64,000 bases of DNA from contig NW_004190499.2 of NCBI RefSeq assembly GCF_000224145.3, forward strand, positions 62,001 through 126,000. Reading direction: 5' to 3'. This document shows, piece by piece, positions 13,188 through 27,910 of the stretch. Origin of the DNA: Ciona intestinalis. Lineage: Eukaryota > Chordata > Ascidiacea > Phlebobranchia > Cionidae. The notes below the pieces were generated by a model. That model did no database searches. It saw nothing but the letters and a program-made list of their open reading frames with translations, and had not been told where the DNA came from. Position 1 is the stretch's first letter, and each line of letters opens with the position of its first letter. The translations under genes were made by a program, and so were the position numbers.

Positions 13188-14951
13188 ATGATGCAACAAT
13201 TAATAGTTATTGTTGTTTCTTACATCACAATCGGTAATTGTCTTCCAATATTACAAAACAATCGCCTTCACTTCACCCCATCTAGTGGTGGAAAATCAAC
13301 CAACCATATCAACGAGATCAACGATGCGCTAAACAACGCCCCATTGTTTACGAAACAATTCAACAAAGCAAACCCGCTCTCTTCGCTTGAATGCACGGCG
13401 TGTAAAGTCGCGCTCGACGCAGCGCTGTGGAAATACCGAACCCCTAACGGGACGTACCCCGGTCTACCTGGGTTTATCATAACTTTATGCAAATATTTAA
13501 AAATTGAAACCAACTCCGTTTGTGAAGGAATGATTCATGAATTACAAAACGAAACTTTGTTTTTATTAAATAAACTCCAACTAACGGGATCTCAGCTTTG
13601 TGGGCTTATCTTCCCCACCTCGTGCCCTGCCAATGACCTTTCATGGAATAATAATAAATGGGTAGTTCCGATTCCTAAATCCCATAAAGGTAAACATCGT
13701 GTTTCACCAAAGAATTCAAAGGAATTAAAAGTTTTACAGATCTCTGATATTCACATAGACTTGCTGTATAAACCAGGATCTGCTGCTAATTGTAAAGAAC
13801 CTCTTTGTTGTCGGGACAACAATGGGGAAGTTGGGCAAGATAAAGTAACAGCCGGGTACTGGGGAACGGCCGCTGCTTGCGACACTCCCTACTGGACGCT
13901 TGAAAATCTTCTCCAACGTGCATCGGAAGATAAGTTCGACTACATTATATGGACGGGTGACTTACCCGCTCATAACGACTGGAGCCAAACGAGAGAAGGA
14001 CAAATCAAACTGCTGAGTAATCTTACAAACCTGCTGACTCATTATTTCCCCAACACCCCGGTTTACCCATCACTTGGTAACCACGAAAGCAACCCTGTCA
14101 ACAGCTTTCCACCCAACTATGTGAAGGGGGTGAACAATATATCGTGGCTGTATGAGGCGTTGGCTAAAGCTTGGTCTCCATGGTTACCACACGATGCTAT
14201 AACTACAGTACGTGAGTCCGGCTTCTACACAACTTTAGTAAAACCAGGGCTTCGTATAGTTTCAATGAACATGAATTACTGCAACACTGAGAACTTCTGG
14301 ATGTTGTTGGACCCTGTAGATCCTAATGGGGAGCTAGCGTGGTTGGTTAAGACACTAGATGGCGCTGAAGAGAAGGGCGAGGTTGTTCATATTATTGGAC
14401 ACATCCCTCCAAGTATGACGGGGGATTGTCTTAAGGTTTGGAGGAATAACTATCATGACATCATCAGTCGGTATCGTGACATCATAATGGCTCAATTCTA
14501 CGGACATACACATAAAGATGAGATAGAAATCCAATATAACGATAGCTCTCTAGCCCACCCAGTGAGCATGGCATACATCGCACCAAGCGTAACGACTTAC
14601 ACCAAACTATTCCCAAGTTATCGAACATATTCAATGGATGGCAACTCATGGAGGGTGTTGGACCATTCAACTTACACCCTCAACCTCACAGAAGCCAACA
14701 CACAGGGTGCATCACCTGTATGGAAGCTTGAATATTCAGCGAGGGCGGAATATAATTTGACCTCGCTTGACCTTAAATCGTGGCACGAACTCTACAGGTC
14801 GTGGGTCAATGATTCCGACCAATCAAAAACCTTCCAGAAATATTACACAAACTTCTACAAGGGGAATCCCCCGAATAAGGAATGCGACGGGGATTGCAAA
14901 ATGAGATTTCTATGTGGGATTCAAACAGGGAATTATACTTCGCCGTGTTAA
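13188..14951 (+). CDS. SMPD1: Acid sphingomyelinase-like phosphodiesterase, intronless
   Basis: This secreted or lysosomal enzyme cleaves sphingomyelin to ceramide and phosphocholine using a two-metal site. I choose the ATG at 13188 (MMQQLIVIVVSYITIGN) because it gives a clean signal peptide; the upstream in-frame TTG is not a start. Length is 587 residues, near the family's roughly 630. A saposin-B domain comes first (SLECTACKVALDAALWKY, paired Cys). Metallophosphoesterase motifs follow in order: LQISDIHIDLLY, IIWTGDLPAHNDW, YPSLGNHES, VHIIGHIPPS and AQFYGHTHKDE. The C-terminal Cys-rich part ends GNYTSPC. Several N-x-S/T sites are visible. The coding region has no intron, unusual beside its neighbours, which suggests a retroposed origin. 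The exact SMPD1 versus ASML paralog is less certain; the saposin domain favours SMPD1. Confidence 0.9.
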   Translation: MMQQLIVIVVSYITIGNCLPILQNNRLHFTPSSGGKSTNHINEINDALNNAPLFTKQFNKANPLSSLECTACKVALDAALWKYRTPNGTYPGLPGFIITLCKYLKIETNSVCEGMIHELQNETLFLLNKLQLTGSQLCGLIFPTSCPANDLSWNNNKWVVPIPKSHKGKHRVSPKNSKELKVLQISDIHIDLLYKPGSAANCKEPLCCRDNNGEVGQDKVTAGYWGTAAACDTPYWTLENLLQRASEDKFDYIIWTGDLPAHNDWSQTREGQIKLLSNLTNLLTHYFPNTPVYPSLGNHESNPVNSFPPNYVKGVNNISWLYEALAKAWSPWLPHDAITTVRESGFYTTLVKPGLRIVSMNMNYCNTENFWMLLDPVDPNGELAWLVKTLDGAEEKGEVVHIIGHIPPSMTGDCLKVWRNNYHDIISRYRDIIMAQFYGHTHKDEIEIQYNDSSLAHPVSMAYIAPSVTTYTKLFPSYRTYSMDGNSWRVLDHSTYTLNLTEANTQGASPVWKLEYSARAEYNLTSLDLKSWHELYRSWVNDSDQSKTFQKYYTNFYKGNPPNKECDGDCKMRFLCGIQTGNYTSPC

Positions 14952-15557
14952 TTGCGAGTTTGGGGGTAATGGGTGAATCCAATTGCATGCCTCCCTACAG
15001 GACCTCACCCATGTAGAGTAATAGTTAGGGATGTAAAAAACCTTAGATCTCAAAGTCATTGGTTTATTGTATGTGCGCAATCTCAACCACTTTTCCATCG
15101 GTCAAACAAACTGTATGTTTTGTATTCGGGCAGTATTAGTATTGCATGCGTGTGGATGATATTATGCAAGATATCTATGGTCGCTAGAGGTGTACGGAGT
15201 TTATGTGTTTTACTGTTTTATTGAAAACATATTTGTTTGTTTTACATTTTATTATTGCAATGTTTCCATAAGGCAATACATATGAAATTATTCATGTTAT
15301 GTTGGGTGTTGAAGTTTGTATAAGCAGATTGGACAGTTAGTTCAGGGCACTATTCACTAAAAATATTAAATTTATTTAATAATACAAGGAACTTTTTTAT
15401 TCAGTCTAGATTAGACAGCTTTAGTTTTAAAAACTTGTTAAATTTAAAAAGTATGTAAAAAAATTGTTTTACTCCCTTAAATAAAAACGCATCAGCCGCA
15501 CGGTAGCGCTGGTGTTGCTAGGCAACACACCCGCCAAATTTCAGCTGTAAATCCAAG
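14952..15557. other. Intergenic region
   Basis: It begins with the 3' untranslated region of the sphingomyelinase-like gene. A short fragment of the 97-bp tandem family appears near 15000. I see no gene or array. Confidence 0.5.
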
Positions 15558-16371
15558 ATGGCGTCGCCAACCCGTGAGGATAATTTAATCGTTCCTACGA
15601 GTATACACTGGACATGCGATGACGTGGCAAACTGGATCGAAGAAATTGGATTCCCACAATATAGATTATGTTTTACAAACAATTTAATCGACGGCAGAAA
15701 GCTTGTTTTAATGGACGCAAGGTGGGAACCGTAGTGTATAAGCGGGCTATGGTTGGGGTAATCCTCTAGCCGATGACCAGCGATAATTGTGGTCTGTCCT
15801 TAGACAGCACTAATACTCGCTCTATTTTGGGGGGGGGGGAGTTGGGTGTTTATGCCGAAAATGAGCATTGAAATGCGTCAAACCGTTTTTGCTGGTCAAG
15901 AACCATAAACCTTCGGCCAACGTTAATTGTGTTTCTATGCTGGTGGTAGGGAGTGTTGAAATACAAAAGTTCCAACGTATCAGTTGTAGCGTTCGTGTGT
16001 GTGGTAGTGTATATGTCACGTGGGGATGTGGGGTACCAGTATGTTTGACGTTTAACTTGACGATTAGGAATTAGTAGGTGATGACGTCATTGCAGCTGAC
16101 GTGTTGATTGGTATTTATGACGTCATAATCACACCTTGAACGTTAATTGTTCTCCAGTAATCTCCCGAAGTTGGGGGTGACGGATTTTGACCACATACTC
16201 TTTATCGCCTCAAGTGTCAGAGACCTCTTAAACATAGAGAAACCATTCTGGAACCGAAGCATTGCTGACCCTGCAAGTTCACCGATGGAGAATTATCTGC
16301 AAATTAAAAGTCGCACCGGACCTTCTTTGGATAAACTTAGTTATTCACAATTTCTTAGACGTGGTTACTAA
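15558..16371 (+). CDS. SAMD15: SAM-domain protein, SAMD15-like
   Basis: SAM domains mediate protein-protein binding; SAMD15 itself is little studied and mostly found in ciliated and testis tissues in vertebrates. There are two exons, 15558-15721 and 16158-16371, of about 125 residues. The start is MASPTREDNLIVPTSIHW, then CDDVANWIEEIGFPQYRLCF and NNLIDGRKLVLMDASNLP, then LGVTDFDHILFIASSVRDLL. The segment FWNRSIADP followed by SYSQFLRRGY matches the conserved SAMD15 C-terminal tail as I remember it. It is much shorter than human SAMD15, keeping only the SAM end. The first intron has TGACGTCA octamers near its 3' end. Confidence 0.72.
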
Positions 16372-17857
16372 TGTTATGACGTGTCGTGGGGTCACAATGA
16401 CGTATTTGTGATGTAATGATGACGTAATTACGTAAATGTTTGCACGTGTCACATTACTAGTAATTATGTTTGTTGTTTGTTTTGAACGTTTTTTTCCTAA
16501 AAATGAAATAAAAAGTTGTAAAAAGTTTTTTTAGCACCCGTCAGTGGGCGCGAGAGATCGATTTCCACAAATTGTAGTAAATAGAAAAAGGAAGGACACG
16601 TGGTCCGTAGTGTGATGTCTGTTGCTCGCGTTAGGAGGTGCGATCCAGCTGTTGGTATGTTGGGTGGCATGGAGGGTATAAGATGCCCAACACACGATGC
16701 ATCGACGTCACAATGCGATGGAGATAATTAGTGATTGTTGTACGCCATTGTTTGTTTTGTGATGCAGAGAGAGGGGTTTGTGACGTAGTAGATGCCGTTT
16801 GTTTCAGATGTTCGAGAATTCTTCAGGGATTCGAATTTAAAGTTTACGTTGGCGTCACAATTGTCATTCAAGTGCGTCGCGTCACGGTCGAAGCGCGTTC
16901 ATTATTGCGTAACAATGACAAAAGCAATTGTAACCAAACAGGTGAATAGGAATCTCGAATGACCTTTCCGCTTCGTCGCGTTCTACAGCGGTTGTCGTTC
17001 TCATTATCGTCCTCTGTGACGTCACAATCAACTTTGTGTTAATTATTAGCGAACGTTGGTGACGTCATAGTAGCAACTGTGTTGTAACTTAATATTTCCT
17101 TTCAATAATTTCCTTCGGGCGGCGTGAGCGTGGCTGTCGATGTAAAACACGCGATGTCGAGTTCCAGATACTCAGCTGCTTCTGGCATCGAAACGCGCGG
17201 CGTGCAACGAAATTAATCAACCAATCGAATTGAGTTTCCACCCGCTGTTGTTGCAGTCATTCCGCTTAGTTTGGATTTATGTTCGGTTTGTTGCGTTGTA
17301 AGCATCTTGTTTCGTTAGTGTGACGTAATAATGGTACAATGTTCGATCATAGACGAGCCCGAATACACCTTGTTAGTTAATGATTAGTGTACATGACGGT
17401 AGATAAGGAGCATTTCTTAGACAAGCATTGTTTTAAGGGAAGTCGAATTAAGTTGTGTGTTTTTGCCCGTTGCGTGTTTTAACGAGTATCGTTTTGTTGT
17501 TGATTCTTTTTCATTCCATGTTTTAACTAATTTGATCTTCGCTATTGTATTCGAGGAGATAAATATCGTTATTTTATGTCAGCGCGTTTTGATGACTGTT
17601 TATTGCAGTTGTAGGTGATTATGACGTTATAGTAAAGTATATTGTTGGTTTTAGCAGCCACGCTTTTATTCCACACTTTTCCTCAAGTAGCTTTTACCGG
17701 CAGCGTGTTTTAAGGACTTTCGTTTTGCTGCTAATTCCGTGCTCTTCGTTGTTTAATTAATTTAATCAACGTTACGAAACAGTTATAATATATAGAAGTT
17801 TAATTACAGATTGTTAAGTTATTTATTCGTGAAATGAATTTGATTGTTACGTCATAA
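16372..17857. other. Upstream region of the RBM24-type gene
   Basis: No coding region is recognised. It is rich in TGACGTCA/TGACGTAA octamers. Two sense copies of the T-rich dispersed repeat (17445-17560 and 17641-17790) lie here, the second ending shortly before an acceptor TTAATTACAG at about 17812. It probably holds the promoter and non-coding or short coding first exon of the RBM24-type gene. Confidence 0.55.
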
Positions 17858-20800
17858 GCCCTGGCGTTAAACACTTCAACTTCTGAACCAATCAAGTCAA
17901 GCCACGTCATTACGGTAAAAGTGGAAGCAGCAGCCCCACCTAGCGACCAAATTGCCACCAGCCCCTTGCTGGAAACCCCCAACGATCTGGCATCTACGCA
18001 ACTTCCGGTCTCTGAGAGCGTGGACAGCAGTGCAAGGAAACGCAAGGCGAGCCCCCCGCCCCTACAAACAACCGAGGACCTCAAGCTACCCCGTTTAACC
18101 TCCATCCCGCCCACAGTGATACCGAACAGCAATCTTGCCACTGCCCTAACCCCCCATAACCCACTTACCCAACTCACCCACCCACAAAACCTTAACAGCT
18201 TACTCCTCAGCCAGTTACCCCAACAAGGGTTACCAGCACCCACTATAATCCAGCCCCCAATCGGCCCCATCCGCCCCAACCATCTCATCCAACAACAAAC
18301 CCTTCTTCCCCCCCAGCAGCAACTAGCGTTACCCCAACCCACCCAGGACCTCCCCACAACAGCCACGGCCGCCCATACCCTCATAAACAGCGCTGGTAAA
18401 CCAACCAGTATGTCCATCCAGCAGAAAGACACAACCTACACCAAGATATTCGTGGGGGGACTCCCCTATCACACTACCGACGCTTCCCTCCGCGATTATT
18501 TCGCGACCTTCGGTGACATTGAAGAAGCTGTCGTCATCACTGACCGACAAACCGGGAAGTCACGCGGATATGGATTCGTAAGTGACGTCATAATGTTAAT
18601 TATGAACCTAAGAACCACCTAGTTGTGGAGTATATTACTGTTGGGTGAGATAGTACAACTTTAACACATAATATCCCATATTTTCTAATCGTGTTTTTAA
18701 CAATTAACATCGCTTCTTTAGAGTCGTGAGGATATGGTCATATAATTCTGTAAATATTCTTTGTTTACTACAAATTAGATGATAAAATAAAAGCTTAAAC
18801 CCCAACCTAGTATATACGTAACAACCAAATATAACATCGTTGCTTGGCAACCATAAGTTGCCAGGATCCCAATTTTAATTAATTCTCGAATTTTAACACG
18901 ACTGGTTTTATACGATCGCGGTTTTTCTAATACTTTCCATATTCGGGTTATGTCATCTATTATTCATAATGGTCAGTGTCAACGTAACAGAGGACTTTTA
19001 AGCCGATTGTGACGTAATAAGGCCGATTGTGTTGCAGACTTTGTTGGAATTAATTATCGATGATTAACTTATTGTTTGCGAATAAAACACAAAGTGACAT
19101 ATTAACTAGAACACTTTATGCAATACGCTGCTGTTTTGTGACGACATAATTAGTTAATTCTAGGTATACGTCACAATAAACTTTATGACGTCACAAAGTT
19201 TATGACGTAACAATGATATTTCACCCCAGGTCACAATGACGGAAAAGGGAGCAGCTGAAAGGGCGTGCAAGGATCCGAACCCGGTGATCGACGGTAGAAA
19301 GGCGAACGTCAACTTGGCTTATATTGGTGCGAAACCCCGCGTAATGCAAACTACAGGTGAAACATAACAGTGCTATAACGATTGTACAACCCAGTGGTCA
19401 TTTATGGGTTGTCTAAAAGATTGTCAGCCATACAGACAAATAATCACCACAAAGTTACATACGTGGTAGCTCATATGCGAAACAGAACACCCGTGCTATA
19501 ACGACTTTAGTTTCTCCGCTATTCGAGGATAAATTACTTTTATTCATTCATTCGCTAAATCAGCTGCATTCATTCATTTATTCATTATGACGTCATTAAC
19601 GCGATTCGCGCGATAGGTACAACAGCTTGAAAGTTATTTATACCATCAGCTGTCGTGTTAAACCTCAGGGGGGAAGAATATTCGAATAATTAAACGGTTC
19701 TAGAATATCGTCTTTGTTACGTCACAATCTTGTAGAATCGGAACAATGGTTAATTAGCGCGACACTCGAGAAACACTTAAGTTGTGAAGCGACTGGTTCG
19801 TGATGCAACTTGGAATCTAAATATTTCATAACTGTTGGCGTGGTATCTAGACCACGTGATCGCTTCCAACATTGGTGTTATTTACAAACGGTTTTCTTAC
19901 GTAACAATAAAACATCGTGTTCACACCGGTGTTGTGGAACATGAAAGAAAATATCTGAGATCTCAGATCCGTAGCTACATTGTTACTGGCCCGTATATAG
20001 GAGGTTCCATGTGTAATTTAACACTTATAAATCGGTCCTTTGGTCTGGGACTGATTAAATACGTTTTGTTCGTTGAGATAAATGAAGGGTAAGGTATCGG
20101 GTGTTGAGTGAAATCATGTCAGGCGCCTATGTTGGGGATGTTAGGGAGGACCTCCAACCCCCAGGTTAGAATTCGCAGGTTCCTGGTAGCTGGTAACCCA
20201 ATCCATACTTTTGTTACTTTGTTACGCGTCGCATTGTTCGCGTTGTCTATTGTCATCGATTGTTCCGTCTTTTATTCAAACCATTGTTTCCTACTTTTCT
20301 ACTTTCAGCAATTTCGTTTCAAAAACGAAAAGATTTCATTCCAATTTCCTTATTTTTCTGTTGTTGCCACCAGACGTAATGTAAATACTTGAGATGTTTC
20401 TTGGGAAAAATGTTAATTTTATTGCGCTAATGTTGCCTCTGCCCCACGACGAGACACCATCAGAACTTAAAAAGATTCATTTTTTATGTTTATATAATTT
20501 AAGCTTCCACAGAGTTACATACGTGGCAACTTGTAAGCGGGTACGAGGTGTATGAAACAGAACACCTGTGTTATAACGACTATCGTTGCCCCGCCAAGCT
20601 AGGATAAATAAGTTACATACGTGGTAACTTGTAAGCGAGCACGAGGTGTATGAAACAGAACACCCGTGTTATAACGATTGTCATAAACAAGTTACATTCA
20701 TTTCATTCCTGAATATTTATATTAAATTTCTTTATTATTATTATTCAGTCGGAATCCGGCAGATCCCCCAAGCTTACGTTCCAGCCGCACAATACGGGTA

Positions 20801-22503
20801 AGTCGAAGTTAATTATTTATGTAAAGAGCGCCCTCTGACGGTTGCTTTGTTTCCCAAGTGATTTATGCTACATCACAAACGTCGTGATTATTACGTCATA
20901 AAAGCTTTTGTAGATTCCCTGGGGACGTCATAATACGACCATTCGTTGTAAATAATAGCATCGCGAACACGACGCTCATTTTACCGCCCTGCTTCTCATC
21001 ATAACTACGTCATAATTGATTTATGACGTATCAGAGGGAAACAAACGCAATTGTTAAGTAATTATCCACACCTGCAGTGTTTCCAGACTAAAACGATAAA
21101 TCCAAGATTACAGTGCTTCCCAATTTATTTTCTATCTTCATAAACACAGGTGGTCAACACTTGGATCGAAGGTAAGGTTTTGGCTTGCCGTTATGTGGCG
21201 CTGTGGAGCGGTGGGTATTCCCCGACACTTTTATTTTCTGCTGTAGTTTTGAGCACAGCGTGGTCACGTATACGCCTCTAGCGGTCATTAATTTGGTTTT
21301 GCTGAGTTTTGTAGTGGTGTGACGTCATCTGGGTCTAAGTGTTGATTGTGACGTAACAGTCAAAGACAATGGAGTCGATTAATCGCGTTAATCTTACGAT
21401 TGTGACGTATTGTTGATCAATTAACAACACGAATCATCTGCTGCATGTAAAGTGATTGTGACGTAACGATCCTCACAAAAGATAATTCTTCAACTTTGTG
21501 ACGTAACAATAGACGCGGGCGTGTGGGAAAGTTCTGAGTAGTAACCCGGAAACACGTGACTTGCATAAGGTGGGAAGTTATTCAAGATTCGCTTCCATTA
21601 TGACGTGTGAGGTCCCTTTGTTACGCAGACAATCTTTGACAAGCAGCGATTGTCTTGTAACATGTGTCTATTATGACATCAAAATCGCGGATTCTAGTTT
21701 TGGGGTGATTTGTGTGTTTTCATAGTGGCATCTATGACGTCACAAACATATAACAAGCACTCTTTATTTGCAGGGGCGTCCCAGCTTTATACGCGGCTCA
21801 ATATCCAACAGCTGCTACAACATACGTGGCGCATAACGGGATGCTGATACCAGCGCACGCTGCACAACACACATCGCCCATCATAGATTATAGTGGATAC
21901 GTCGCCCAACTATCTGCGGGGGCTTACGCTACTGATGTTGCCGCTGCTGCAGGAACAGCTGGTGAGGCTCCTTGTTAATGTTGGTTGAGTGGGTTTATTT
22001 GGCCCAGAGGTAATGGGTTCAAAGCTTGACAATGAGAACGACAATTGCTGCAACACAAAACACCCACAAAGTTAAACCAGGGTAACTTGTAAGCTGGCAT
22101 GAAAAGTGTAAAACAGAACCCCATTGTTACAACGACTCTATAAGCTACATTGCATTCATTCATTCAATATTTATGACGTAGCAATCTAACTTATTATTTC
22201 GTCACAGCTTCACCGTTCACCAACGCGTACGCCGCTACCTCGCTACACCACCAAGCGCCTGCAGGTACTAGCGTCGCGAGCGCTGGGCATCAGATGATTG
22301 CAGCCGCTCCTACTCAAGCTGCGCTACCTAGCGGATATCAGAGTCTCCCCGGATACCCGGCCACAGCTGCAAGTGTGGCTGCTGCGTACGCCGCGGCTGC
22401 TGCCAACAACCACTTGCCACCAACGTTAGCTACAACTCCCACCCCTGTGACGTATGCTCACCTCACAGCTCAGCTGCAACAGCAAGCCACAGAGCGATAT
22501 TAA
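17858..22503 (+). CDS. RBM24: RBM24/RBM38-type RNA-binding protein
   Basis: RBM24/38 proteins bind GU-rich RNA and control splicing and mRNA stability, in vertebrates notably in muscle. Exons: open from 17858 to 18577, then 19230-19356, 20749-20797, 21774-21961 and 22208-22503, all in frame. One RRM has RNP2 KIFVGGLPY and RNP1 [10 protein letters not shown], with [20 protein letters not shown] between and [20 protein letters not shown] after, nearly identical to vertebrate RBM24/38. The C-terminal part is Ala/Tyr/Pro-rich ([28 protein letters not shown]) and ends ERY. The methionine of [12 protein letters not shown] at 18410 aligns with the vertebrate start, yet the frame is open for 184 codons upstream with no ATG, giving a Q/P-rich extension that would need an upstream start exon. 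Confidence 0.9.
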
Positions 22504-23768
22504 CGTCATATATTGAAACACAGTGTTGCCATTCAAATTCTCGGACAACACTGTAATTATTAAAAGTTGGTTAATCGTGAAACCGACTTTCACCACTGTG
22601 TGTCGCCCGAGCTTACAATTGTGTTGCAAAGATAGAGATCTTATTTTCATTTCGGGATTTTGTTTAATATTTATTTTTCACTTTTTTCGTCTTGGTGCCC
22701 CCCCCCCACAATAGGGGATTGTTACGTCACACCTACCTGTATTATGACGTCGATATGTTTCTATGCACGCGAGGGGAACATAGAAATAAAATAATCCTCG
22801 CGTTCCCGCCTTCCATGTGTAAATAGTCGCTATGACAACGAATCGATAAAATATTGACAATAAACAAAACTTAAGAATAAACATTGTTACGTCACAGCTG
22901 CATTGTCATACACCAGGGAATTGCAAAAGTTCAGACAATATGGTATATTAGGGGGGGAGAAGACGGGGTAGATTTAGCACATTACTCCAAATATACTGAT
23001 CGTGTTTTGAACAATTACCAATGGTTTTAGGGGTATTAGAGATGAGGTTTTATAATTCAATTGATTGTTTTTTGTTTACTACCAAATTAGACGGGCAATA
23101 GAAACATGTCCCATCTTCCCCGACTCTACTTTATATAATTTGTGGTCAAAGCTAGTTTGCTGATCCACACACTAGAACGCCAAGCAGTGTGTTAGCATAA
23201 ACATTCACAACGGTGGCAGCATTAAGCATCGTACCCGAACCCTCTGGTTACAAGGAGAGTTCTCCAACCACGGCGCCGGATAAATACAAAAACAAATCTT
23301 ACATAGAGTCATACTGACGCCAGTATATTATTTTTCTAACTATAAACTAATTTCTTTAAACCATAAAAAAACTCCTCCTTCAAAAAATAAAATGTGTATC
23401 TGTTAAAACCTGACTGGAAACACTGGATTTATCACGTGATTTTGTTTCACTTGATGAACATAGAAATCTTGAAATTGTGACGTCAGTGAGTGACTTGGTT
23501 GGTTTGTTTATGAATTTACGTTTCGTTTATTTATCTTTTCGAATACGATAGCGTGGATCATGTTATTAAAACAACGAAGAAAAGGAAATTAGCAACAAAA
23601 AGACGTTCATTTAAACATCCTACGAATAGAAAGTTGTGGAAAAGAGTGCCAGTTAAAAAGCGTGGCTGTTAAATTTAATATTGAAACTAAACCTGTAACT
23701 TTTAAAGGTTTAATGTTAAAATAGTTTGATACAATGACTAATTAAAGTCTTATCGCGTGTTTGTAATA
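22504..23768. other. Intergenic region RBM24 / RAB21
   Basis: It holds the RBM24 3' untranslated region, a fold-back repeat copy (22947-23133) and an inverted copy of the T-rich dispersed repeat (23535-23690). No gene is seen. Confidence 0.6.
22947..23133. repeat. Fold-back MITE-like repeat, full-length copy
   Basis: The ends are TATTAGGGGGGGAGAAGACG and the inverted CATCTTCCCCGACTCTAC. Interior ATATACTGATCGTGTTTT is shared with the copies at 3753 and 18640. Length about 185. Confidence 0.7.
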
Positions 23769-26712
<2,944 letters not shown>

Positions 26713-27458
26713 TAATGTCATCAAGTGATGATGTCATTGTTTTATGTTTTACGCATGATTATACCTTCATCATAGAAACAATATATCAAGCGTTGACTTG
26801 CTATATTTATTGTTGTTTAATTATTATGTCGTAATCATTTCTATTTTACTTTGATTTGCCCAATTTCTGGTTGCGTGTAAATATATAAATAAATTCTACA
26901 TACGTTTCATACATGGGGTACTATTACAGTTTGTGGATAAGCAGATATAACTTTTGGTTGGTTTGGTCATTTATATCCTTGTGGGTGGAAACTTGAGTGA
27001 CTTATCCATGGTTGCCACTCTCATGCCCACAGTCGAGTTGCTGAAGCTATTGCAGTGTGTGGATAAGCAGACATAACTTTTGGTTGGTTTGGTCATTTAT
27101 ATCCTCATGGGTGGGAACTTGAGTGACTTATTCATGGTTGCCACTCCCATGCCCACAGTCAAGTTGCTGAAGTTATTGCAGTGTGTGGATAAGCAGAATT
27201 GGTAGGAAAACGCCTTGTTTTTTTGCATAAACAAGCATGAATATTCTGTGTGTCATGGAATTGACATTTTAAACTCCCTTTTCAAAATAAAGTTGTAACA
27301 CCGACTTTGTGCGGATGAAATGTTGCTAAGCCTTAGGGAAACCCCCGGGCTAATGAGTTAAAAAAATTTAAAATAAAAAAGTTTTAACTTCAATATATTA
27401 GGAGAGCCAAACCTTTTATTAATTTCGTCAAACCAGGGATATTGCTTCAGTTGTTGTT
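26713..27458. other. RAB21 3' region and intergenic sequence
   Basis: This is untranslated sequence followed by a 125-bp tandem repeat (26928-27197). AATAAA-type signals occur near 27285 and 27372. An acceptor-like GATATTGCTTCAG ends at 27450, eight bases before the ENY2 start, and could receive an SL leader. Confidence 0.5.
26928..27197 (+). repeat. 125-bp tandem repeat, two units plus a fragment
   Basis: Units begin GTGTGGATAAGCAGACATAA and end GTTGCTGAAGTTATTGCA. Starts are at about 26928, 27053 and 27178 (fragment). Confidence 0.85.
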
Positions 27459-27773
27459 ATGGCGGATTACGGAAGCGATAAGAAGTCTCGCGACAATCAA
27501 ATGCGATCAGCAATAAACCAGCAGTTGGTCGAAACCGGCGAGAGGGAAAAACTGAAAGAACTTTTGCGTGTTCGCCTTGCCGAATGCGGTTGGAGAGACC
27601 AGTTGAAACAATTGTGCAAAGAAATCGTCCGTGAGCGTGGATTGGAACATGTGTCTGTAGACGACTTGGTCCAGGACATTACCCCAAAAGCCAGGCAACT
27701 TGTACCCGACACTGTTAAAAAAGAACTTTTACAAAAAATTCGAAACTTTTTGGCACAACAAGCCAATGTATAA
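27459..27773 (+). CDS. ENY2: ENY2, SAGA and TREX-2 subunit
   Basis: ENY2 is the small helical subunit shared by the SAGA deubiquitinase module and the TREX-2 mRNA export complex. One exon gives 104 residues (human 101). Visible family motifs are [58 protein letters not shown] and [15 protein letters not shown]. The next gene on the same strand starts 137 bp after the stop, which suggests a shared transcript. Confidence 0.95.
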   Translation: MADYGSDKKSRDNQMRSAINQQLVETGEREKLKELLRVRLAECGWRDQLKQLCKEIVRERGLEHVSVDDLVQDITPKARQLVPDTVKKELLQKIRNFLAQQANV

Positions 27774-27910
27774 TTAGTATTGTTGATGTCATGATGTCAT
27801 AATAGCCAATTGTTGTTTGTAATCAAATTTTTCGCATTTTGTTGGTGACCAACTTTGTAAAAGCATCGCAGTTAACACATTTTTTACTAAACATAGAAAT
27901 CATATTAACC
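27774..27910 (+). other. Intercistronic spacer with candidate SL acceptor
   Basis: This 137-bp spacer between ENY2 and DTWD1 has TTTTTTACTAAACATAG with AG at 27895-27896, a T-rich tract with a branch-point-like ACTAAAC just before it. DTWD1's ATG follows 14 bases later. No clear AATAAA lies in the spacer. Confidence 0.5.

Noticed and set aside
17800-18432. 210-codon minus-strand open frame
   Set aside because: It lies antisense to the Pro/Gln-rich part of the RBM24-type gene; biased composition opens the other strand. No motif.
21152-21173. Possible 22-bp microexon in the RBM24-type gene
   Set aside because: It has AG and GT borders, but including it would shift the frame between exons 20749 and 21774, which join well without it.
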